Below, piece after piece: positions 25,481 to 32,613 of a DNA stretch of 45,544 bases. Positions within the stretch are counted from its first letter, which is position 1. Every line of letters begins with the position of its first letter. The translations under genes were made by a program, and so were the position numbers. The stretch is from Gammaproteobacteria bacterium (GTDB lineage Bacteria; Pseudomonadota; Gammaproteobacteria; Eutrophobiales; Eutrophobiaceae): NCBI GenBank assembly GCA_016193395.1, contig JACPSH010000038.1, positions 1 to 45,544 of the forward strand, written 5' to 3'. The notes under the pieces were generated by a model, which worked only from the letters and a program-made list of their open reading frames with translations, was not told where the DNA came from and ran no database searches.

Positions 25481-26207
25481 TTTTGGCTACGAGCGGGTGA
25501 CGCCGGAAGAGAAATCGGCGCGCGTCCAGGGCGTGTTCGCGTCTGTTGCCCCGCGCTATGACCTGATGAATGACTTGATGTCCTTCGGCATCCACCGACT
25601 GTGGAAGCGTTTCGCAGTGGGCATTTCCGGCGTGCGCGCCGGCGCGCAGGTGCTCGATGTCGCCGGCGGCACCGGCGATTGCACGACGCTGTACCGGCGT
25701 GCCGTCGGGGAGTCGGGGAGCGTGACGCTGTGCGATGTCAATGACGTCATGCTGCGTATCGGACGCGATCGCCTGCTGGACGCGGGCCTGGCTTCCGGCG
25801 TCCACTACGCGCGGTGCGACGCCGAGTGCCTGCCGTTTGCCAGTGGACGCTTCGATTGCGTCAACATCGCCTTCGGGCTGCGCAACGTCACGCGGAAGGA
25901 ACGTGCGCTCGAATCCATGCACCGCGTGCTGAAATTCGGCGGCGTGGCCATCGTGCTGGAATTCTCGCGCGTGGTTTTGCCGATGCTGCGCGAGCTGTAT
26001 GACGCTTGGTCGACGCGCGTCATTCCCTACCTGGGCGGCAGGGTGGCTGGCGACGAAGCGAGCTACCGCTACCTGGTCGAATCTATTCGCGTGCACCCAG
26101 ACCAGGAATCGCTGCAGCGTCTGATGGAGCAGGCGGGTTTTTCGAAGGTGCGCTACTTCAACCTCTCCGGCGGGATCGTCGCGGTACACCGAGGCTACAA
26201 GCTGTAG
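25467..26207 (+). CDS. ubiE: Ubiquinone/menaquinone C-methyltransferase UbiE
   Basis: SAM-dependent methyltransferase adding the C-methyl group in ubiquinone (and menaquinone) synthesis. The 246-aa protein has VFASVAPRYDLMNDLMSFGI (about 25-44), SAM motif I VLDVAGGTGD (about 62-71), and signature NIAFGLRNVTRKERAL (about 130-145). The C-terminus SGGIVAVHRGYKL is typical. Followed by ubiJ and ubiB. Confidence 0.95.
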   Translation: MDQVDFGYERVTPEEKSARVQGVFASVAPRYDLMNDLMSFGIHRLWKRFAVGISGVRAGAQVLDVAGGTGDCTTLYRRAVGESGSVTLCDVNDVMLRIGRDRLLDAGLASGVHYARCDAECLPFASGRFDCVNIAFGLRNVTRKERALESMHRVLKFGGVAIVLEFSRVVLPMLRELYDAWSTRVIPYLGGRVAGDEASYRYLVESIRVHPDQESLQRLMEQAGFSKVRYFNLSGGIVAVHRGYKL

Positions 26208-26209
26208 CG

Positions 26210-26376
26210 CGGATAATTCATGAACGATACAGGCTTCAGGCGGCCGGGTCCTGTCACCGGGTACCTCCATCCGTGCTCGCTCCACCCATCCCCCGGTGGG
26301 GCCCTTACGCTGCGCGCGGATGGAGGTACCCGCTGCCACCCGTCCGTTCATTGCCCTCGCGTTCATGAATTATCCG
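26210..26376. repeat. Nested palindrome, copy A3 with perfect 17-bp outer arms
   Basis: CGGATAATTCATGAACG (26210-26226) is perfectly inverted at 26360-26376. Inside it lies an A-type core: CCGGGTCCTGTCACCGGGTA, CCGTGCTCGC, CTGCGCGCGGATGG, then TACCCGCTGCCACCCGTCC (to 26345). It fills nearly the whole ubiE-ubiJ gap and shows the two-level structure of the family most clearly. Confidence 0.88.
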
Positions 26377-26386
26377 GCATGAGATC

Positions 26387-27022
26387 ATGAGACCCGGAAT
26401 GGGAAGCGCAGCCGCGTCGTTGGCCGAAAGCTGGCTCGGGACGATCGAGTCGATTGTTAACCGCACACTGGAACTGGATGGGTTGACGCTTGCGGCTCTC
26501 GCGGAGTTGAGCGGCAAGGTCGTTGCAATAGAGGTGCGCGAAACCAGGATCCGATTCGTCGTTACGCTCCGGGAGCACGGCATCCAGCTCGGCACCACCC
26601 ATGACGGCGCGGTGGATGTATGCATCCGCGGCTCGATCCCGGACGTGCTCCATTACCTGTTCGCCGGGCGCGCCGCAGGCGCCGCGGGCGGTTTCGAGAT
26701 CAGCGGCGATGCGGCACTGGCAAACAGCCTACAGGAGATCTTCGCGCGGATGGAGCCAGACTGGGAGGAAGCCGTGGCGCGCCGTATCGGGGACACCGCC
26801 GCGCGCAAGGCGGGCGTTCTGTTCCGGTCGGCCCGCGCGTCGGGGCGGGAGGCGCGCCACGCCTTGGGCATGGATTTCAGCGAATACCTGCGCTTCGAAA
26901 AGGGGCTGGTCCCCGAACGCAGCGAGGTCGAGCGGTTCCTTTCGTCCGTCGACGGGTTGCGCGACGACGTCGCCCGGCTGCGGTTCCGGCTGGACCGCCT
27001 TCTGCGCCGCGACAACGCCTGA
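26387..27022 (+). CDS. ubiJ: Ubiquinone biosynthesis accessory factor UbiJ
   Basis: SCP2-domain lipid-binding protein that organises the Ubi complex with UbiK. The 211-aa protein has an SCP2 fold (about 10-110): LIRGSIPDVLHYLF-like segment, GAAGGFEISGDAALANSLQE, and a C-terminal helix with charged residues (VDGLRDDVARLRFRLDRLLR) suited to coiled-coil contact. Position between ubiE and ubiB is the standard one. It ends 7 nt before ubiB. Confidence 0.88.
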   Translation: MRPGMGSAAASLAESWLGTIESIVNRTLELDGLTLAALAELSGKVVAIEVRETRIRFVVTLREHGIQLGTTHDGAVDVCIRGSIPDVLHYLFAGRAAGAAGGFEISGDAALANSLQEIFARMEPDWEEAVARRIGDTAARKAGVLFRSARASGREARHALGMDFSEYLRFEKGLVPERSEVERFLSSVDGLRDDVARLRFRLDRLLRRDNA

Positions 27023-27029
27023 GGCGGAC

Positions 27030-28688
27030 GTGCTGACCCCGGGCCAGGTCATCCGGCTGTTGACGATCCAGAGCGTCCTCATCCGGCACGGACTGGATGA
27101 GCTCGTGTTCGCCATGCACCTGTTCCGGCCGGTCCGGTTTCTCTTCTACCTGCTGCCCTGGAATTGGGTACCGCGCGACCGGGGACCGCGGGCCGAACGG
27201 CTGCGCCGGGTGCTCGAGGATCTCGGACCCATATTCGTGAAGTTCGGCCAGCTCCTGTCCACGCGCCGCGACATGCTGCCGGAGGACATCGCGAACGAGC
27301 TGGCACTGCTCCAGGATCACGTGCCGCCGTTCCCCGGCGCCATTGCGCGCGGCATCATCGAGCGCGCCTTTGCCCGGGATCTCGACGAGGTATTCCAGGA
27401 ATTCGACGAGGCGCCGCTCGCTTCGGCATCGATCGCCCAGGTGCACGCCGCGCGCCTGAGCGACGGCCGCGAAATGATCGTCAAGGTCGTGCGGCCGGGG
27501 ATCGAGCGGCTCATCCGCCGCGATCTGGGCCTGCTGCACCTCCTAGCCGACATGGCGGAACAGTACTGGGAGGACGCGCGGCGCATCCGGCCGAGCAACG
27601 TCGTGCGCGAGTTCGAGAAGACCCTGCTGGACGAGCTCGACCTGATGCGCGAGGCCGCCAATGCCTCGCAACTACGGCGGAATTTCGCGGAATCGGATCT
27701 CCTGTACGTGCCGCACGTGGAGTGGGAGCTGACGCGCCGCAACGTCATGGTGATGGAACGCATTTCCGGGATCCCGGTCAGCGACATGCAGGGCCTCAGG
27801 CGCGCGGGGGTGGATTTGAAGTGGCTGGCCGAGGCCGGCGTGGAACTGTTCTTCACGCAGGTATTCCGCGACAGTTTCTTCCACGCGGACATGCATCCCG
27901 GAAACATCTTCGTCAAGCCGGAGGAGGGGAGGTTGCCGCGCATCCTGGTGGTCGACTTCGGCATCATGAGCTCGCTCAGCGAATACGACCAGCGCTACCT
28001 CGCGGAGAATTTCATGGCATTCCTCAACCGCGATTACCGCAAGGTCGCGGAGCTGCACGTGGAGTCCGGCTGGGTGCCGGCCGCCACGCGCGTCGATGAA
28101 TTCGAATTCGCGATTCGCACGGTGTGCGAGCCGCTCTTCGATCGCCCATTACGCGAGATCTCCATCGGCACCCTGCTGCTTCGCCTGTTCCAAACCGCGC
28201 GGCGGTTCAACGTGATCATCCTTCCGCAACTGATCCTGTTGCAAAAAACGCTCGTCAACATCGAGGGGCTGGGGCGGCAGCTCTATCCGGATCTGGACCT
28301 GTGGCAGGTGGCGCGGCCGTTGCTCGAGCGCTGGATGAGCGAGCACCTGGGGCTTCGCGGCCTGTGGCGGGGGACACGCGAACACCTTCCGCACTGGCTG
28401 CACCGGCTGCCGGCGCTGCCGGGCCGAATCATCGACATCATCGATCGCCTGCGCGACGGGCGGTTGCAGCTCGAGTGGCGGTCTCCGGATCTGGATCGGC
28501 TGCGGGACGATTTGAACGCGGCCAACCGCCGCACCACGTTGACCGTGATCGGATCGGCATTCTTCCTCGGGGGCGTGATCCTGTACGGCACGTGGGCCGC
28601 ATCGGTATCGCAGGCCTATATTGCCGTGCTCTCCGGCCTGCTCGGCATCATCGGCCTCGCGCTGCTGTTCCTCGCCCTGCGGCGCTGA
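27030..28688 (+). CDS. ubiB: Ubiquinone biosynthesis regulatory kinase-like UbiB
   Basis: Membrane-anchored atypical ABC1/ADCK ATPase needed for ubiquinone synthesis. The 552-aa protein has the KxGQ motif (FVKFGQLLSTRRDMLPEDI, about 69-87), the Ala-rich loop ASASIAQVHAA (about 130-140), HADMHPGNIFV (about 287-297) and DFGIMS (about 311). Two C-terminal membrane helices follow (VIGSAFFLGGVILYGTWA; AVLSGLLGIIGLALLFLAL). GTG 27030 is the first suitable start after ubiJ; the frame is open far upstream but only as antisense-like overlap of ubiJ. Confidence 0.94.
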   Translation: MLTPGQVIRLLTIQSVLIRHGLDELVFAMHLFRPVRFLFYLLPWNWVPRDRGPRAERLRRVLEDLGPIFVKFGQLLSTRRDMLPEDIANELALLQDHVPPFPGAIARGIIERAFARDLDEVFQEFDEAPLASASIAQVHAARLSDGREMIVKVVRPGIERLIRRDLGLLHLLADMAEQYWEDARRIRPSNVVREFEKTLLDELDLMREAANASQLRRNFAESDLLYVPHVEWELTRRNVMVMERISGIPVSDMQGLRRAGVDLKWLAEAGVELFFTQVFRDSFFHADMHPGNIFVKPEEGRLPRILVVDFGIMSSLSEYDQRYLAENFMAFLNRDYRKVAELHVESGWVPAATRVDEFEFAIRTVCEPLFDRPLREISIGTLLLRLFQTARRFNVIILPQLILLQKTLVNIEGLGRQLYPDLDLWQVARPLLERWMSEHLGLRGLWRGTREHLPHWLHRLPALPGRIIDIIDRLRDGRLQLEWRSPDLDRLRDDLNAANRRTTLTVIGSAFFLGGVILYGTWAASVSQAYIAVLSGLLGIIGLALLFLALRR

Positions 28689-28741
28689 CCCCCTGCCGGC
28701 AGCCGACAAGTTCCTGTCGGATTCATGAGCGGGCACCTACC

Positions 28742-28822
28742 AGGCGGGTGACATCGGGTCACCGCTCTTCGCGCGCAGCGCCAGCGAGCACGAAGACGGT
28801 ACCCGATGGCAGGACCCGCCCG
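28742..28822. repeat. Bulged palindromic repeat, copy B2
   Basis: GGCGGGTGACATCGGGTCAC on the left and ACCCGATGGCAGGACCCGCC on the right, with an interior identical to B1 (CTCTTCGCGCGCAGCGCCAG, then CGAGCACGAAGACGG). It lies between the convergent ubiB and deacetylase genes. Confidence 0.86.
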
Positions 28823-28873
28823 CCGAATGACGTGATGCAAAGTCCGGCCGGATCCATCTTTGCGCGGCTTGCC

Positions 28874-28964
28874 GGACGGGTCCTGTCACCTGGCACCCCT
28901 GTCCGTGCTCACTCGGTCCCCTCGCTTGCGCGCGGAGCAGGGGAGTGCCCGGTGCCACCCGTCC
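28874..28964. repeat. Bulged palindromic repeat, copy A2
   Basis: GGACGGGTCCTGTCACCTGG (from 28874) pairs with GGTGCCACCCGTCC (to 28964), interior nearly identical to A1. Outer GTCCGGCCGGATC on the left and GAATCCGGCCGGAC on the right are inverted. B2 and A2 follow each other in the same order and spacing as B1 and A1. Together they fill the 367-nt convergent gap, which has no gene; the hairpins may serve as terminators for both strands. Confidence 0.87.
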
Positions 28965-29055
28965 GTTTACCTCCTGCGCGTGAATCCGGCCGGACCGCTC
29001 GATATGACGGACGGCGCGGAACGAGCACCCGGCGATCCGCGCGCGGGGCGAGGGA

Positions 29056-29859
29056 TCAACGTCCGGACAGGGACTGGGCGACGGGGATGAAGCGCGGGGT
29101 GGACTGCTGAAGCATGTGCCGCAGGCTGACCAGGGTCACGCCGTAGGCATCGAGCTCGCGCAGCCGGCGTTGCAGCACGGCGATGGTTTCCGGATGCGGA
29201 TGGCCGATGGCGATCGCCCGGCCGCGGCGGCGCGCGACCCTGATGAGCTCATCGAACTGGTTCTGGATATCCGGCGCGTCCTGTGCGTTGTCTAGAAAAA
29301 CGTCACGCCGGAGGATGGGAAGTTCCTTCAGCTCCGCCATCGTGCCCGCGATACTGAGGTGGCTGGTCATGCTGTCCACGTAGAAGTGGTTGCGCGCCTT
29401 CAGAAAATCCATCAACCACTCCATCTGCATCGGGCTTTGGGTCAACAGGCTTCCCATGTGGTTATTCACGCCGACCGCGCCCGGTACGGATCGCAGATTG
29501 AATTCGACGGTGCGCAGGAATTCGTCTCGGCCCATGTGGGTGGTGAGCGCGCCGGGTCCCAGGAACTCGTTGTGGCGCATTGCGTCGGGCTCCATGGGCA
29601 TGTGCACCAGGACTTCCTTGCCGTTTTTCGCGGCGAGCGCCGACATCATCTCCGCAAACGGCGCGCGCGGCATGACGGCGTAGGCTACCGGTCCCGGGAG
29701 ATCGAGCGCGCGCTGGTCGTCCATGTGGCGGTAGCCGATGTCGTCGATGATGATGCTGATGGTCGGCCGCGGCCAGGGATCCCGGGCCAGGGCGGCGTGG
29801 GACAGGAGAAGGATGAGCGCGGTGCCGGTGATGCCCATCCGGAACGCGCGCCGCGGCAT
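29056..29859 (-). CDS. Divergent polysaccharide deacetylase (YibQ-like)
   Basis: Exported protein of the divergent polysaccharide deacetylase family (DUF610, E. coli YibQ); enzymatic activity unproven. The 267-aa sequence has a signal peptide (GITGTALILLLSHAALA, cleavage near residue 25), the DD motif TISIIIDDIGYRHMDDQRAL (about 33-52), VLVHMPMEP (about 82), GVNNHMGSLLT (about 127) and a C-terminal RAIAIGHPHPETIAVL (about 211). It is last in the minus-strand operon gpmI-envC-ctpA-this gene, 6 nt after ctpA, as in other gammaproteobacteria. Confidence 0.88.
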   Translation of the reverse strand: MPRRAFRMGITGTALILLLSHAALARDPWPRPTISIIIDDIGYRHMDDQRALDLPGPVAYAVMPRAPFAEMMSALAAKNGKEVLVHMPMEPDAMRHNEFLGPGALTTHMGRDEFLRTVEFNLRSVPGAVGVNNHMGSLLTQSPMQMEWLMDFLKARNHFYVDSMTSHLSIAGTMAELKELPILRRDVFLDNAQDAPDIQNQFDELIRVARRRGRAIAIGHPHPETIAVLQRRLRELDAYGVTLVSLRHMLQQSTPRFIPVAQSLSGR

Positions 29860-29865
29860 GACGGC

Positions 29866-31230
29866 TCAGTCCGCCTTTTTCTGCGCGATGACCAGCCCCT
29901 TCAACACGTTGAGAGCCTCATAGAGGGCGTAGTCGCCATCCGCCGGGGAGGCTTCCGGAATGACCTCTTTCTGCGGATCAGGGGCCTGCTGCACCTGCGG
30001 AGCGTCCTTTCCCTCTTGTGGCTCCGTTTCTTGCGAGCCATTTTTGAGGTGTCCGCTCAGATCGGCCTCCGTGACCACGTCGCCGGCGTCGGCCACGTCC
30101 TCGATACGCACCAGCTTGATGGCGATGTCCGGCACGATGCCGGCGGCCTGTATCGACCGGCCCGAGGGCGTGTAGTAGCGCGCGGTGGTCAGCTTGAGGG
30201 CCGCATCGTTTGCCATCGGCAGGATAGTCTGCACCGATCCCTTCCCGAACGTCTTCTGACCCATGATGATCGCGCGCTTTTGGTCCTGGAGCGCGCCCGC
30301 AACGATTTCCGATGCCGAAGCGGACCCTTCGTTGACCAGGACGACCATCGGCGCCCCGGCCAGGACGTCCGTAGGTTTGGCCGTGAATTTCAGTTTGGAA
30401 TCCTTCACGCGTCCTTCCGTGTAGACAATCATGCCGCTTTCCAGAAACAGATCGGCCACGCCTACCGCGGCGCTCAGGATACCGCCGGGATTGTTGCGAA
30501 GGTCGAGCACGGCGCCTTTCAATCCGGCGCCGTTATCCTTGAGCAGACGTTCCAGTTCATCGCGCAAATCCTCCGCCGTGTGCGTCTGGAAATTCGAAAC
30601 GCGCAGGTAGCTGAAGCCCGGTTCCAACATGCGGCTCCTGACGCTCTTCACCTTGACCACGTCGCGAGTCAGGGTCAGGTGGATGGGCTTGTCCTCGCCC
30701 TCGCGGATGATGGTAAGCCTGATTTGCGTTCCGGGCTTGCCGCGCATGCGGTCCACGGCGTCGTTCAGCGACATCCCCTTCACGGGCGTATCGTCGAGGC
30801 GGATGATGATGTCACCCGGTTTCACGCCCGCGCGCTGCGCCGGCGTGTCGTCAATCGGGGAAATGACCTTGATGAATCCGTCCTCCATACCGACCTCGAT
30901 GCCAAGGCCGCCGAACTCGCCGGTCGTGCCTTCCTGCAGATCGCGGTACGCCTCCTGGTCAAGGTACGTCGAGTGGGGATCCAGGCCCTCGAGCATCCCG
31001 CGGATCGCGCTCTCCAGCAGTGCGCGATCGTCGACCGGCTCCACGTAGTCATTTTTGACCTTCGCGAAGACCTCGGTGAAGGTGCGGATCTCGTCCAGCG
31101 GGAGCTCCCCGCTGCCCGTGGCGGGCGCGTCGCTCTCCGGCCCGGCTTGATCCTGCGCGGGCAGGCACGCGGGAGAAAGGAAGACAATCACGGCGATCAG
31201 TGCGCGTCGCATGGCCGATGGAAAAATCAT
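29866..31230 (-). CDS. ctpA: Carboxyl-terminal processing protease (S41)
   Basis: Periplasmic serine protease of the CtpA/Prc family. From ATG 31230 it is 454 aa with a signal peptide (MRRALIAVIVFLSPACLPAQ within the first 26 residues). An ATG at 31212 is an equal alternative. A PDZ domain (GLGIEVGMEDGFIKVISPID, about 108-190) precedes the catalytic domain. The latter has the serine motif NEGSASASEIVAGAL (about 300) and lysine GQKTFGKGSVQ (about 328). The C-terminal tail after about 400 is acidic, Gln/Pro-rich and low-complexity. It lies 95 nt downstream of envC. Confidence 0.93.
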   Translation of the reverse strand: MIFPSAMRRALIAVIVFLSPACLPAQDQAGPESDAPATGSGELPLDEIRTFTEVFAKVKNDYVEPVDDRALLESAIRGMLEGLDPHSTYLDQEAYRDLQEGTTGEFGGLGIEVGMEDGFIKVISPIDDTPAQRAGVKPGDIIIRLDDTPVKGMSLNDAVDRMRGKPGTQIRLTIIREGEDKPIHLTLTRDVVKVKSVRSRMLEPGFSYLRVSNFQTHTAEDLRDELERLLKDNGAGLKGAVLDLRNNPGGILSAAVGVADLFLESGMIVYTEGRVKDSKLKFTAKPTDVLAGAPMVVLVNEGSASASEIVAGALQDQKRAIIMGQKTFGKGSVQTILPMANDAALKLTTARYYTPSGRSIQAAGIVPDIAIKLVRIEDVADAGDVVTEADLSGHLKNGSQETEPQEGKDAPQVQQAPDPQKEVIPEASPADGDYALYEALNVLKGLVIAQKKAD

Positions 31231-31325
31231 GAAATTCGGGGACAGGATTCTGGACCGCTGGCCGGCAATACCGTACGGGACAGGATACAGGTGCCGCGCC
31301 TCAGGTGACAAGACTGGCCGCGGGA

Positions 31326-32459
31326 TCACCCGCGGCACCACTGATAGGGATCGAGCGGATTGCCGCTCTGCCGGATTTCGAAATACAAGCCGGCCTGTTC
31401 CTGTCCCCCGGTGTCCCCGACCTTGGCGACGATTTCGCCGGCCTGCACGAAGTCGCCCGGCTTCTTCAACAGGGACTCGTTGTGCCCGTACAGGCTCATG
31501 AACTCTTCGCCATGATCGATGATGACGAGCAGTCCCATGTTGCGGAACCAGTCCGCGAAGATCACCTTGCCGGTGCCCACGGCACGGACGTCGCTGCCGG
31601 TCGGCGCGCCGATGGTGACGCCCTGGAAGCGAAGCCGCCCGCCCATCCTCGGATCGCCGAAGCGGTGGGTGAGGGGGCCGGCCGCCGGCCATTTGAGTTT
31701 CCCTTTCAGGCTGATGAACGGCGGCACATCCTCCAGCGGCCGCGCGGCCGGTCCCGCCCCGCGCAACTTGTCGAGGAGCCGGGCCAGTTCCTGTTCATTA
31801 CGTTGCAATAGCGCCAGTTCCCGATCCCTGGATGAAATGGTTTCCCTCAGCCGCGCGAGCACCAGGCCACGCGACTCCCGCTGCGTTTCGAGCTCAGCCA
31901 GCCGCGCTGTCTCCAAGGTTTGCAGCTCCTCCAGCCGGATGGCCTCATTGGCGATGTCGCTTTGAGTGTCTGCCAGGCTGTTCAATGCCGACACGACGAC
32001 TTCGATGTCCCGGGCGCGTGCGCGGCTGGCGTAATCGTGGTAGGCCAGCATTCGGCCGAGCAGCGCCGGATCTTCCTGGTTCAGGAGCAGTTTGAGGTAG
32101 TCGTGCCGGCCGCTGGCATAGGCCGTGCGGATCTGGTCGGCCAGCTCCGCGCGCTGTTGCGCGAGGACGGAGCGCTGGGACTCCTCCTGCATCCTGAGTT
32201 CTCCCAGCCTGTCCGATTTCCGCTCCGCTTCGGCGCCGATCCGGGACACGCGTGCGCGCGTCTGGCCAATGGCCGCTTCGGCATGCTGCAACTCGGCGAG
32301 CAGCGCGTCGGACTCGTCATGCGCCTTGCGCAGCGCCGTTTGCATGTCCTCGATGCGCCCGCGGATCTCGTCGAGCCGCGCCGCCTCGTCCACTGCCCAT
32401 GCCGGCGCGGCGATGCAGATGCACAGCATTATGCCCACGGTGAAGTGGCGGGCTTTCAC
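31326..32459 (-). CDS. envC: Murein hydrolase activator EnvC
   Basis: Periplasmic LytM-type factor that activates amidases during cell division. The 377-aa protein (GTG 32459) has a signal peptide (KARHFTVGIMLCICIAAPAWA), a long coiled coil (about 25-235) and a C-terminal LytM domain (GPLTHRFGDPRMGGRLRFQG). The HxxxD and HxH zinc ligands of active LytM enzymes are replaced (FQGVTIGAP; LYFEI), as expected for a non-catalytic activator. The start is uncertain: GAGGGA almost touches this GTG, while ATG 32486 would add nine residues encoded in the flank of repeat B3. Confidence 0.9.
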   Translation of the reverse strand: MKARHFTVGIMLCICIAAPAWAVDEAARLDEIRGRIEDMQTALRKAHDESDALLAELQHAEAAIGQTRARVSRIGAEAERKSDRLGELRMQEESQRSVLAQQRAELADQIRTAYASGRHDYLKLLLNQEDPALLGRMLAYHDYASRARARDIEVVVSALNSLADTQSDIANEAIRLEELQTLETARLAELETQRESRGLVLARLRETISSRDRELALLQRNEQELARLLDKLRGAGPAARPLEDVPPFISLKGKLKWPAAGPLTHRFGDPRMGGRLRFQGVTIGAPTGSDVRAVGTGKVIFADWFRNMGLLVIIDHGEEFMSLYGHNESLLKKPGDFVQAGEIVAKVGDTGGQEQAGLYFEIRQSGNPLDPYQWCRG

Positions 32460-32502
32460 TCCCTCGCTGGAGCCGGCCGGATTCATGGTTATGCAGGGTG
32501 CC

Positions 32503-32580
32503 GGACGGGTCCTGTCACCGCTCTTCGCGCGCAGCGCCAGCGAGCACGAAGACGGTACCCGATGGCAAGACCCGCCCGCC
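32503..32580. repeat. Chimeric palindromic repeat, copy B3
   Basis: The left arm GGACGGGTCCTGTCACCG is that of A copies. From there on (CTCTTCGCGCGCAGCGCCAG, CGAGCACGAAGACGG, ACCCGATGGCAAGACCCGCC) it is nearly identical to B1 and B2. Both arms therefore carry the CCTG/CTTG-type bulge. Flanking GCCGGCCGGATT (from 32472) and AATCCTGCCGGC (to 32601) form imperfect outer arms. It occupies the gpmI-envC gap. Confidence 0.85.
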
Positions 32581-32613
32581 CCATTGCTAAAGGAATCCTG
32601 CCGGCGCGTGGCC

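Noticed and set aside
31318-31335. CCGCGGG/CCCGCGG hairpin at the end of envC as terminator
   Set aside because: The stem includes the envC stop codon, has no T-run on the minus strand, and ctpA follows in the same direction after 95 nt; probably incidental.
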